A DNA stretch of 64,000 nt from Seriola aureovittata. Lineage: Eukaryota; Chordata; Actinopteri; Carangiformes; Carangidae. This document shows positions 26,701 through 35,000 of this stretch, one piece after another (position 1 is the stretch's first letter; each line of letters begins with the position of its first letter). The stretch covers positions 30,930,771 through 30,994,770 of the forward strand of contig NC_079366.1 of the NCBI RefSeq assembly GCF_021018895.1, read 5' to 3'. Position numbers and translations under genes: made by a program. The notes beneath the pieces were generated by a model. That model saw nothing but the letters and a program-made list of their open reading frames with translations, was not told where the DNA came from and made no database searches.

Positions 26701-27940
26701 AAACAGCTTCACCGTCTGCGTCCACCTGCTGCTTTCTCTGTTACACTAATGGGTCGATGAGTTTCAGCCGCCAGTGATGAACTGATTCTCCACTTCCTGA
26801 AGCTGCAGCCACACTAAACATTTCTATTTTACTTGGCAGTATGTTTAGTCATCAGTTTTTTTTACACTGCATCACCAGCGGTCTGATCTGTTAACAGAGA
26901 CATTTAATGTGGGCAACAGCGTTTTCACTCCTTGGCTGTTCGGAGAGTTTTATCTGAAACTAATGCTTCAGCCAAGAAATATGCGTCCACCTTAAAGCTC
27001 TGCTCGGGGACCATATTTATCAAACTTGTAATAATTACATTTTTTTTAATTATTATTATATATATATTCTATGTTCTTGCAGAATAGCAAACCACTAAAA
27101 AAGCTGCAAGGATTTTTTTTAAGAATGTACAATATGGCAGATTTAGGTGTCAATCTATACCTCTGATTGGCTATCCCTTCATGTGATCACATGAGAGTTA
27201 CACAATAGGGCTGAATCGTATCGTATTGCATTAGTAGTAGCTTGTATGTATCTTTAACGTACTGGATTGTTGACAGTGCGTCAAGATGTGTATCTCCTCA
27301 TTGGCTTCAGTGATGCAGACGCACATCACAGGAAGACATCACTTTGGTCTCTTACAGATCGGCTTTTTTCACTGTTTTTCTGACAAAAATGATTAATCAA
27401 TCAACATAGAAAATAATCGTTTCATGCAGCCACAATTAGCATGTTTAATATCACAGGATAAAACAGTTAACATCATAACTCGAAGCAGGAAAAACACATT
27501 TTATTCTGAAAATGAATCGATTGCTTTGGAGAACAGTTGCCGTGAATCGCCCTTAGCATATTTGAGATGTATAAACATTGGGGTTGTTTGTTTTTAAGAC
27601 ATAATTATTATTAATATTTATTAATATTTTTATTTAACTTTTATTTAACCTCCTATGTAGACTCATAAAAGTTGTTGGAATACAACAAAAACATTAATAG
27701 AACAAAGACTCAATGACTGAGCTGGAGCAGCTCTCACACAGAGGAATTGATTGACTTAATCTAAAGCAGCAGCCTTGATATTAAAGACTTCCTAACCTTC
27801 TTCCCTTGTCTTTCCCGTCAGCTTATAATTACTGCTCCAACAACGGTGGCTGTTCTCACCTGTGTTTGCCGCGGCTCGGCGGGTTCACCTGCCGCTGCCC
27901 AGACGCTGCCGATGGTCAATGTGTGGAGAGGAACCTGTGA
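745..27940 (+). CDS. nid1: Nidogen-1, complete gene of 20 coding exons
   Basis: Secreted basement-membrane glycoprotein that bridges laminin to collagen IV and perlecan. Coding exons: 745-963, 10048-10350, 10677-10906, 11849-12525, 12677-12817, 13403-13654, 13903-14103, 14199-14432, 15819-15956, 16516-16644, 17096-17239, 19250-19378, 21813-22055, 22141-22313, 23468-23594, 24465-24636, 24747-24904, 25031-25154, 25466-25578, 27822-27940. All junctions are AG/GT with matching phases; the sum is 4026 nt (1341 residues plus stop; human NID1 is about 1247, the excess being mostly in the exon 4 linker). Domain order: signal peptide, NIDO, linker, EGF1, G2 beta-barrel, EGF2-5, one thyroglobulin type-1 domain, YWTD propeller, EGF6. 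A single thyroglobulin domain and six EGFs indicate NID1 rather than NID2, which has two thyroglobulin domains. Linkage to tbce and rbm34 agrees. Exon limits are inferred from splice motifs and homology; which teleost paralogue (a or b) is not decided. Confidence 0.96.
1560..2110 (+). repeat. Interspersed repeat copy A (inverted partner at 19720-20490)
   Basis: Large parts of this segment reappear in reverse complement in intron 12. Examples: TTTAAGATTCACTTTTTCCA (1720) against TGGAAAAAGTGAATCTTAAA (20210), the GAGAGGAGGAAACCTCTGAG stretch (1949) against its complement near 19885, and TCTTTTGTTATTGTTTTGGT against ACCAAGAACAAAAGA. Family unknown; no open frame for a transposase. Confidence 0.75.
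2573..2648 (+). repeat. (TG)n microsatellite
   Basis: Uninterrupted TG dinucleotides over about 76 bp in nid1 intron 1, with a shorter TG run near 2463-2480. Confidence 0.97.
2729..2762 (+). repeat. (CA)n microsatellite
   Basis: Perfect CA run in nid1 intron 1, only 80 bp after the TG run at 2573-2648 and complementary to it, so the two could fold together in the transcript. Confidence 0.96.
6621..6676 (+). repeat. G-rich tract
   Basis: Begins with GGGGGTGG and passes through repeated GGT/GGGGGT units to an unbroken G16 run at 6661-6676. More than four G3+ runs lie within 56 bp, which satisfies the usual G-quadruplex pattern on the nid1 sense strand. Confidence 0.9.
6969..7130 (+). repeat. 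Interspersed repeat related to the left half of the element at 17684
   Basis: Shares CTAACACACCTGAAA, CACATCACATGACCATTCAC, ACATGTGCGAG..GGTGTAAA type words, CAGGAAGTAGATT and GTAAGTGAACAACAGCTGC with 17709-17823 in the same orientation, so both are copies of one dispersed family. Confidence 0.75.
8368..8446 (+). repeat. Short teleost interspersed repeat fragment
   Basis: Begins CCAGAGGTGGAAGAAGCACT and continues with CATCCTTTAGTTTAGTTAAA and ATAAAAATACTTACAG, resembling a widespread fish element whose consensus starts with AGGTGGAAGAAGTACTCAGA. Related GTAGAAGT-rich sequence occurs at about 105-200. Confidence 0.55.
10048..11958 (+). CDS. nid1: nid1 exons 2-4 (5' part): NIDO domain (G1)
   Basis: Exons 10048-10350 and 10677-10906 and the first roughly 100 nt of exon 11849-12525 encode residues about 74-285. 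The NIDO hallmarks are visible: INTNGFVAA, a stretch on dissection of [18 protein letters not shown] type, [42 protein letters not shown] and the closing [15 protein letters not shown] is the G1 globule of nidogens. The 9.1-kb intron 1 and the 942-nt intron 3 are the large introns here. End coordinate of the domain is approximate. Confidence 0.9.
10505..10645 (+). repeat. Percomorph-type interspersed repeat (GCTAACAT family)
   Basis: The run of words GCTAACATTAG, CTCACATTGACATTGCTA, CATGCTGATCTTTAGCAGG and TTAGTTTTGCAG is typical of a very common fish dispersed repeat. Related words occur at 22471-22742. It ends about 30 bp before nid1 exon 3. Class not assigned. Confidence 0.55.
11028..11262 (+). 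repeat. GC-rich interspersed repeat fragment
   Basis: GC-rich island within AT-rich intron 3 with words such as GTGTGGCCCATATACGTCCA, CATCTGGGCAGAG and TATATGGGCCAGATTCGGGC. It looks like a known GGCCCA/TCTGGGCC-rich fish repeat; no coding potential recognised. Confidence 0.4.
11959..12525 (+). CDS. nid1: nid1 exon 4 (3' part): expanded Pro/Glu/Tyr-rich repetitive linker
   Basis: The rest of exon 4 encodes about 190 residues of low-complexity linker between G1 and EGF1. It starts with a Thr/Pro tandem ([13 protein letters not shown]), passes through acidic Tyr-containing segments ([19 protein letters not shown]) and ends in imperfect 8-11-residue repeats around a Pro-Arg-Tyr core ([27 protein letters not shown]). 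It then becomes acidic again ([11 protein letters not shown]). The mammalian linker at this position is also acidic and known to carry sulfated tyrosine and O-glycans; here it is longer and visibly repeat-expanded. Donor GTAAAT at 12526, phase 1. Confidence 0.88.
12677..12817 (+). CDS. nid1: nid1 exon 5: EGF-like domain 1
   Basis: One phase 1-1 exon encoding the first EGF module: [18 protein letters not shown] followed by [18 protein letters not shown]. The six-cysteine spacing fits nidogen EGF1. It is preceded by a short bridging peptide (VFAYNLE). Acceptor TTTTCAG at 12676, donor GTGAGA at 12818. Confidence 0.92.
13403..14432 (+). CDS. nid1: nid1 exons 6-8: G2 beta-barrel
   Basis: Exons 13403-13654, 13903-14103 and 14199-14432 encode residues about 524-752, the G2 fragment with a GFP-like beta-barrel that in mammals binds perlecan and collagen IV. 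Recognisable segments are [90 protein letters not shown] and [14 protein letters not shown]. All three exons are phase 1-1. Introns are short (248 and 95 nt). Confidence 0.93.
14433..15818 (+). other. nid1: nid1 intron 8
   Basis: 1.4-kb intron. The part 14790-15330 is GC-richer and non-repetitive. 15360-15610 contains remnants of an ATTAATCG-type dispersed repeat also seen elsewhere in the window. No gene seen. Confidence 0.6.
15819..19378 (+). CDS. nid1: nid1 exons 9-12: EGF-like domains 2-5
   Basis: Four phase 1-1 exons, each one EGF module: 15819-15956 ([15 protein letters not shown]-terminal GDGRYC), 16516-16644 ([13 protein letters not shown], a calcium-binding type with a DIDEC start), 17096-17239 ([23 protein letters not shown]) and 19250-19378 ([16 protein letters not shown], also calcium-binding type). 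These form the rod between G2 and the C-terminal part. Exon 10 ends at a donor followed 10 nt later by a (GT)n tract. Confidence 0.93.
16655..16698 (+). repeat. (GT)n microsatellite just after the nid1 exon 10 donor
   Basis: Perfect GT run starting 10 nt into intron 10 (donor at 16645). Confidence 0.95.
16894..16929 (+). repeat. (AC)n microsatellite
   Basis: Perfect AC run in nid1 intron 10, complementary to the GT run 200 bp upstream in the same intron. Confidence 0.95.
17684..18264 (+). mobile_element. Non-autonomous DNA-transposon-like element with terminal inverted repeats
   Basis: Left end CTGAGGCTGCGTCCACACG and right end, read in complement, CTCAGGCTGATGTCCACACG form near-matching inverted repeats 580 bp apart. 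The interior contains sequence shared with 6969-7130 and a 27-bp tandem repeat at 17966-18129. There is no transposase frame, so it is MITE-like. Superfamily and target duplication were not resolved. Confidence 0.55.
17966..18129 (+). repeat. 27-bp minisatellite, about six copies
   Basis: Tandem copies of a unit made of ACACAACCCCAGAG followed by TTTTCAAAATAAA, with substitutions such as GAGC for GAGT. Since 27 is a multiple of 3, the minus strand shows an open 9-residue repeat, which is a by-product and not a gene. Confidence 0.88.
19720..20490 (-). repeat. Interspersed repeat copy B (inverted partner of 1560-2110)
   Basis: Reverse-complement relative of the intron 1 element with insertions and substitutions. 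Match blocks lie at about 19740-19815, 19855-19945, 20150-20245 and 20425-20490. The longer span relative to copy A indicates indels in one of the two. Confidence 0.72.
20691..20726 (+). repeat. (GTT)n microsatellite
   Basis: About twelve TTG/GTT trinucleotides in nid1 intron 12. Confidence 0.95.
21813..22313 (+). CDS. nid1: nid1 exons 13-14: thyroglobulin type-1 domain and connector
   Basis: Exon 21813-22055 encodes one thyroglobulin type-1 repeat: TQCERQRE, then [24 protein letters not shown] and the closing cysteine spanning the exon 13/14 junction. Exon 22141-22313 gives a Pro-rich connector ([17 protein letters not shown]) and the first strand region of the propeller ([17 protein letters not shown]), ending in phase 0. 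Only one thyroglobulin module is present, as in nidogen-1. Intron 13 is only 85 nt. Confidence 0.92.
22471..22742 (+). repeat. Percomorph-type interspersed repeat (GCTAACAT family), longer copy
   Basis: Contains ATTTAGCAGGTGTAATGTTT, ACCATGTTCACCATCTTGGT, TGATGGCAATGTCATTAGTT, GTCATAAACCAAAGTATTGG and CATAACAATTCATCCAATAG, which I recognise as a common teleost dispersed repeat. Same family and strand as 10505-10645. Lies in nid1 intron 14. Confidence 0.6.
23468..25578 (+). CDS. nid1: nid1 exons 15-19: YWTD (LDLR class B) beta-propeller
   Basis: Exons 23468-23594, 24465-24636, 24747-24904, 25031-25154 and 25466-25578 encode the six-bladed propeller that in the family binds the laminin gamma-1 LEb module. 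YWTD-type signatures are visible in order: [40 protein letters not shown] and NLYYTDWRR, each followed by blade strands such as [19 protein letters not shown] and [11 protein letters not shown]. The last exon closes with [14 protein letters not shown], leading into EGF6. Confidence 0.93.
23706..24010 (+). mobile_element. hAT-like MITE in nid1 intron 15
   Basis: Right end, read in complement, is AGAGTAGTGGTTCCCAACCT. The left end contains TTTCCCAACCTTTTCCAACT followed by CTGACCCACTTG. Inverted ends built on GGTTCCCAACC are typical of hAT-derived short elements. There is no transposase frame. A related fragment lies at about 18922-18995 in intron 11. Confidence 0.55.
25579..27821 (+). other. 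nid1: nid1 intron 19
   Basis: 2.2-kb intron between the propeller and EGF6. Begins with a degenerate interspersed repeat (25690-25840). The remainder is AT-rich with no recognisable element except a short ATTAATCAATCAA-type dispersed repeat remnant at about 27385-27435. No gene seen. Confidence 0.6.
25690..25840 (+). repeat. Degenerate teleost interspersed repeat
   Basis: TTTAAAGGAATAGCTACATT, TTAGCCTAGCTTAGCATAAA and GCAGGGGGAAACAGCTGG in this order are typical of a common fish dispersed element. A possible opposite-strand fragment lies near 22800-22860 (CCAGTCTTTGTGCTAAGCTA). Confidence 0.55.
27822..27940 (+). CDS. nid1: nid1 exon 20: EGF-like domain 6 and stop codon
   Basis: Terminal coding exon. 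Acceptor CCCGTCAG at 27821. Encodes [13 protein letters not shown] followed by [20 protein letters not shown] and a TGA at 27938-27940. Position and length of the C-terminus match the family, which ends just after the last EGF cysteine. The TGA sits inside a sequence that resembles a splice donor (CT then GTGAGT), so a spliced alternative end is possible but has no support here. Confidence 0.9.
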
Positions 27941-29768
27941 GTCTGCAGAGCGACAATAACACTGCTGCCACTGGGAGAGGAAAAAAAAGACAAAACACAC
28001 TTAACTGAATTTTGGTGTTTTCTACTTTTCTTACTTGAATTGAACGTTTCTACAATCATTTTAGAGTTGAGAGTTTTACGTTTTGTTGGCCTTTGTAAAC
28101 TGTTCAGACCTCACTGTATTTATGACGTCACACTTGAGGTGAGATAATTAACTTTCTTCCTGTTACTGTTGAATTCAGATTTGGTTTCAGATCTTTTTGT
28201 GCAGCATGTGTTTTTAATTTGAGTTTCATTACGATATTAGAAATAAGTGACTAAAAAAAGAATACAGGGATTTTTTTTGAAAGACAGCAGGTAGCTGAAA
28301 ACCCTTTCACCAGATGATAATTATTTGAAAAGGTACTGAATGATGAACTTCAGGTTGTGTTTTTAATGTAAAACTCTTATTGAATTCTCACAGATGTGGT
28401 CTGAAAGATAAGTGTGAGAAACAATCAGATATAATTCTAAAAATGTCGTAAGGTTTCTGAAAATGAAATTTCTGTTTCAGATAAAGACAACTTAAATTCT
28501 TCAATACGTTGTGCAAAGTTAAACATGAAGAATCTCACTGAGATTTCTTGACTCAACAAGAACTCCATATATGACTGTTTAGGTCTGAGTTCTTGAATTT
28601 CATCCACCAAACAAGTCAATGGTTTTTATCAGAAGTCATCTTACAAGAAGCTGGACACCAATCACATACTGACAACATCCAATAATGTATACAGTATCAG
28701 CACATATATCAGAAGAGGCTGAACAACCAGATCTGCTTCTAAATACTCACACTGATAAATGACAATCATAATGATTGGCTGACAGCAGATTTCTATGAGT
28801 AACTTGTATGAGTAGCAAATTTTCAAGTTAGACTGACTCATGGTTAGTGAGTTACACCCAATCAAATTCATCCTTACCAAAATATGGCCGCAACAGCACA
28901 AAGTGTTCAAGAGTGTAGACTAGAGTTTACACCTACAAGAAACTGTCAGTTAGTTACAACAAAACAGTTTGTAACAACAAATTAATCGAGGATGATGATC
29001 ATGGTTCAAGAGTTATGAACCAAAATGTCAAACATTTCTAACTCTGGCCACATGGTGGCACTGTTGGTTCCATCATGTTCATCAATTTTTTCTATGTGCA
29101 CATTAGCAAATACTTTTCTGACTAAATTAGAAATAATCAGGAGCTCCTCGTGATGTTTCAACTGAACTGCAGTGATTTTAACACATACGTGATGTCAAAT
29201 GTCTCATGAGCATCATGTTTGTTGACACGTCTCTTTTGATGCAGTCTGTGCAGATGTGGTTGACTAAGAATACCTGTTTTACATGAACGTGCTGCCTTTT
29301 ACTGACAGGTTTGTCTGATTGATCAATCTTTTTTTTAAATAGCCAAATTAAATTACACATAAAACCACATTTTCTTCTTGTTTAATTGGTGATGAGGTGA
29401 ATAACAGTTAAATGAAGCTGACTCAAGTTTTTCATTGGTAAATAAAACTTTGCCAATCCTAAATTATTCTGTATTTTAGTATCATATATCATAAAATTAG
29501 AGTAGTTTTATTTCTTCCCCATTACTGACATGTATGTTCAGCATTGTGGAAATGAACTCTGCGTCACTATGAGCCAGTGACAGATCCTGGAACAGTGTCA
29601 GAGTTTATTAAGGGCTAAAAAAACATTTTAATACTTACAAGATTTATTCTGTTGTCTGTGCTAAAACACAATGTATTTTTTATATGAACTTGTAAATATT
29701 TACCTGATATGCAGATGGTATTGTTTTTTGTTTTTTTTAATGGTGCTGATGTTAGCCTGAGATCTACC

Positions 29769-29832
<64 letters not shown>

Positions 29833-31140
29833 AACTGTGTAGGTGTGTGCAGGTTGTGTCTAGAGCCCAAGTGGGTGTTTGTTGGGTTGCAGCTTCGGTT
29901 TGAACGTCTCATGTAAACATAATTTTACATTCAAGACTTGAGACAACAAATGTTTGGTTTTAAAGACACTTTCATAATTGTGAAATACGGAGGTTTATTA
30001 CTGTCGATATTAAAATGAAATCCTTTAAACCAATTTAATCAAACTGTTTTGAAGGAAAATTCTCAAACATTAGAAAACTGGGCATAATTCAAATTCAAAT
30101 GCAATTTTCTTTTTTTTTTTGTGGAAAAGTTTTTTTAATTTTAACATTTTTAATTGCATATATAATTTGATTTTGATTTCATTTTAATATTTCCAGGCTT
30201 CCACACTGCTCTACCTGCTGCTAAAAACAAATGTCAAATTCTTTCAGTTTTTGGGGTTTTCTTTATATAAACAATAATGGCAGTTCGAGCCCCGGTACTG
30301 GATTTTGAAGCTGATACAAATATTTAAAAGCTTGACTTTTATTTTCACCTTAGACTAAAAAATAAAGACATTATTGCTGAAGAGTCGTCACAGAGACGTT
30401 ATCTGATGCGAAAATGTTTTCACTTCAGCCTCCAAATTTAGCAACAGATGACATTTCTATGAGAAAACTTTCTATCAGAAAATTTTCCAGTGAGCACAAG
30501 AAACTTTGGGAAAACTTCTGGGCTCTGTAATGATCACTCATGGGGGCTGCCATTTTTGTTTTATCAAACACTTTGTGAAACAGGTAAAAACCGTCTTATT
30601 AGTGTATTGTGAAACTCAATTTATCATGTGTCATTTTTTTAGCTCCTCACATATTGTATAAATACTGATGATTACACCACAGACACATCACTGGGCTCAG
30701 TGGGTTGTAGGTGAAGTGAACGGCAGGTTAGTGTCACGTTGGCTTTGGGAAACTCAGCTCAGGTTTTGTTTTTTTAATTGTTAACTGAAAACCCATCAGG
30801 GAGGATCAGTCCAGCAGGGCCGCACAACAACAGCACATCACTGACTGTGGTAAATACTGAAGTTCATTTTTAATAACTTGATTAAATTACTGGGGGAACA
30901 GACATGTTGTGCCTTATGTAAAAACACCTTTCATGTTAATTCACATTGTCTTGAATGTGTCCTGCAGTGGCAGTAGGAAGAGATAAACATGGTTGGTCAG
31001 TGTTGTGCAGCCCTGCTGACTGGTCTTATGTGCATCATGTTCGGTCTGTGACATGAAGTACTGTCTGTCTGTACTGAGCATCAGCCAAAGAGGGAACATT
31101 AACAGCCTGTACAGCCTCAATAAAACCTTTTTTAAATACA
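27941..31140 (+). other. nid1: Probable nid1 3' UTR
   Basis: AT-rich sequence between the nid1 stop and the strong poly(A) signal. No long open frame with protein-like composition on either strand. Contains a (GAT)n tract at 29770-29832. The stretch 28630-29060 is of mixed composition and looks interspersed-repeat-like, but I could not assign it to a family. Confidence 0.5.
29770..29832 (+). repeat. (GAT)n microsatellite
   Basis: About 21 GAT trinucleotides within the probable nid1 3' UTR. Confidence 0.96.
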
Positions 31141-31169
31141 AAAGTATTTGTGTTTGTGTTTGTGTTTCA
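31121..31169 (+). terminator. nid1: Probable poly(A) site of nid1
   Basis: Canonical AATAAA at 31121-31126, then a T-rich stretch and, about 20 nt on, a repeated GTGTTT element (31148-31169), the textbook layout of signal plus GU-rich downstream element. It implies a 3' UTR of about 3.2 kb from 27941. Earlier AATAAA hexamers (near 29441 and 30359) lack such a GU-rich follow-up and could be minor sites. The tandem array begins about 300 bp later. Confidence 0.65.
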
Positions 31170-31469
31170 TTGGAACGATGAGTCAGTGATGGGAAAATTA
31201 GTCTTTTACCTAATTAGCAAATCTGCCATGTTAGTGGAGAGCAGGGTCAGTGATAGCACATTTAATTCTGATGTATTTTAAAGGAATTTCTGTCATCAAT
31301 TAGATTGGCTACAGTAGCCTGGCTAACAAAGGCTATTTTAGCTCAGAGTCAGAATCAGTGAAGGATCGCAAATCCCCCAACATCAGAAGAGACGAGAAAA
31401 GATTATATGCATATTTAATGAGTCCATGACAGTCTTAAAGTGATTGACCACAAATACACACCACACATT

Positions 31470-32040
31470 TTGACTTAATGTACTATGTTTTTGACACCTT
31501 ACTATACTATAAAGTTTTTATGACACTTAATAATTTACTATACTATAAAGTTTTTATGACATTTTTGATGCCTTACTATACTATGATATTTTTGGGAAAT
31601 TTCTGACGCCATACTATACTATGAGGTTCTGGCATTTTTGACTCCTTATTCAGTGGCATTTTTATTGCTTTTTGTGCCTTATTATGCTATGGCATTTTTA
31701 AAATATTTTTTAGATGCCTTACTTTTCTATTAAGTTTTTGGGAAGTTTCCAACGCCTTATATAGTAAGATTTTTTTCTGACATTTTTGACACCTTATACA
31801 GTGACATTTTTATGGCTTTTTATTGCTTTATTATATTATGACGTTTTATGGAGTTTTATGTTTTACTGTATGATGATGATTTTTGCTTTGCTATAGTAGG
31901 ACCTTTTTTGTCTTATAATACTATGACGTTTTTACGACTTTTTATGCCTTACTTAACTATGAATTTTTTTTTACTTTTTATGCCTTATTATATTATGATT
32001 TTTATGCCTTGCTATACTATGAAATTTTCATGACTTTTTA
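31470..32040. repeat. Left edge of the array: decayed units
   Basis: Units are recognisable by CTTACTATACTAT and TTTTTATGAC words but are interrupted by private sequence such as GGGAAATTTCTGACG, GGTTCTGGCATTTTTGACTC and irregular spacing. Divergence falls steadily toward 32040, after which units are regular. This is the usual edge decay of an array homogenised from its interior. Confidence 0.85.
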
Positions 32041-35000
32041 TGTCTTACTATAACTATGTCATTTTTATGACTTTTTATGCCTCGCTATACAATAACTTTT
32101 TATGCCTTATTATACTATGACTTTTTAAGCCTTACTATACTATGGCGTTTTTATGACTTATTCCTTACTATACTATGACGTTTTTATGACTTTTTATGCC
32201 TTACTATACTATGACTTTTTATGACTTATTATCCTATGACATTTTTATTACTTTTTATGCCTCACTATACAATGACTTTTTATGCCTTACTATACTATGA
32301 CTTTTTATGCCTTATTATCCTATGATATTTTTATTACTTTTTATGCCTTATTATACTATGACATTTTTATTAGTTTTTATGCCTCACTATACAATGACTT
32401 TTTATGCCTTACTATACTATGTCGTTTTTATGACTTTTTTTGCCTTACTATACTGTGAAATTTTTATGACTTTTTATACCTTACTATACAATGACTTTTT
32501 GTGCCTTACTATACTATGACGTTTTTATGACTTTTTATTCCTTACTATCCTATGAAATTTTTATGACTTTTTATGCCTTACTATACTATGAAATTTTTAT
32601 GACTTTTTATGCCTTACTATACTATGACGTTTTTATGAGTTTTTATGCCTTATTATACTATGACTTTTATGATTTACTATACAATGACTTTTTATGCCTT
32701 GCTATACTATGACGTTTTTATGACTTTTTATGCCTTAATATACAATGACTTTTTATGCCTTGCTATACTATGACGTTTTTATGACTTTTTATGCCTTACT
32801 ATAAGATTAGTTTTTATTACTTACTATACTATGTTGTTTTAATGACTTTACAAGCCTTAATATACAATTATGTTTTTATGACTTTTTATGCCTTACTATA
32901 CTATGACTTTTTTTCACTTTTTATGCCTTACTATAGTATGACGTTTTTAAGACTTTTTATGCCCTACTATACTATGATGTTTTTATGACTTTTTATGCCT
33001 TACTATACAATGACCTTTTATGCCTTACTATACTATGTCATTTTTATGACTTTTTATGCCTTACTATACTATGACTTTTTATGCCTTACTATACTATGAC
33101 GTTTTTATGACTTTTTTTGCCTTACTATAAGATTACTTTTTATGCCTTACTATACTATGACGTTTTTTTGACTTTTTATGCCTTGCTATACTATGACGTA
33201 TTTTTTTACTTTTTATGCCTCAATATTAAATGAATTTTTAAGCCTTATTATACTGTGATGTTTTTATGACTTTTTATGCTTTACTATACAATGACTTTTT
33301 ATGTCTTGTTATACTGTGACGTTTTTATGAGATTTTATACCTCACTATATAATTACTTTTTTTACCTTACTATACTAAGACGTTTTTATGACTTTTTATG
33401 CCTTGTTATACTGTGACGTTTTTATGAGATTTTATACCTCACTATATAATGACTTTTTATGCCTTACTATACTACGACTTTTTATGCCTTGTTATACTAT
33501 GACGTTTTTATGACTTTTTATACCTCACTATATAATAACTTTTTTTTACCTTACTATACTATGACGTTTTTATGACTTTTTATGCCTTGTTATACTATGA
33601 CGTTTTTATGAATTTTTATACCTCACTATATGATGACTTTTTTTTGCCTTACTATAAAATGACGTTTTTTTGACTTTTTATGCCCTACTATACTATGACG
33701 TTTTTATAACTTTTTATACCCTACTATACTATGACGTTTTTTTTAATTTTTATGCCCTACTATACTATGACGTTTTTATGACTTTTTACGCCTTGTTATA
33801 CTATGACGTTTTTTTGACTTTTTATGCCCTACTATACTATGACGTTTTTATGACTTTTTATGCCTTTTTATACTATGACGTTTGTATGACTTTTTATACC
33901 TCACTATATAATGACTTTTTTTGCCTTACTATACTATGACGTTTTTATGACTTTTTACGCCTTGTTATACTATGACGTTTTTATGACTTTTTATGCCTTA
34001 CTATAATATGACGTTTTTATGACTTTTTATGCCTTACTATAAGATTAGTTTTTATTACTTACTATACTATGTTGTTTTAATGACTTTACAAGCCTTAATA
34101 TACAATTATGTTTTTATGACTTTTTATGCCTTACTATACTATGACTTTTTTTCACTTTTTATGCCTTACTATAGTATAACGTTTTTTTGACTTTTTATGC
34201 CTTGCTATACTATGACGTATTTTTTGACTTTTTATGCCTCAATATTAAATGAATTTTTAAGCCTTATTATACTGTGATGTTTTTATGACTTTTTATGCTT
34301 TACTATACAATGACTTTTTATGTCTTGTTATACTGTGACGTTTTTATGAGATTTTATACCTCACTATATAATTACTTTTTTTACCTTACTATACTAAGAC
34401 GTTTTTATGACTTTTTATGCCTTGTTATACTGTGACGTTTTTATGAGATTTTATACCTCACTATATAATGACTTTTTATGCCTTACTATACTACGACTTT
34501 TTATGCCTTGTTATACTATGACGTTTTTATGACTTTTTATACCTCACTATATAATAACTTTTTTTTACCTTACTATACTATGACGTTTTTATGACTTTTT
34601 ATGCCTTGTTATACTATGACGTTTTTATGAATTTTAATACCTCACTATATGATGACTTTTTTTTGCCTTACTATAATATGACGTTTTTTTGACTTTTTAT
34701 GCCCTACTATACTATGACGTTTTCATGACTTTTTATGCCTTACTATACTATGACGTTTTTTTGACTTTTTATGCCCTACTATACTATGACGTTTTTATGA
34801 CTTTTTATGGCTTGTTATAATATGACGTTTTTATGAATTTTTATACCTCACTATATAATGACTTTTTTTGCCTTACTATACTATGACATTTTCATGACTT
34901 TTTATGCCTTGTTATAATATGACGTTTTTATGAATTTTTATGCTTTACTATACAATGACTTTTTATGCCTTACTATACTATGACGTTTTTATGACTTTTT

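Noticed and set aside
30270..30305. TTCGAGCCCC near 30286 as a tRNA T-arm
   Set aside because: No matching acceptor, D or anticodon arms nearby; isolated similarity to a B box only.
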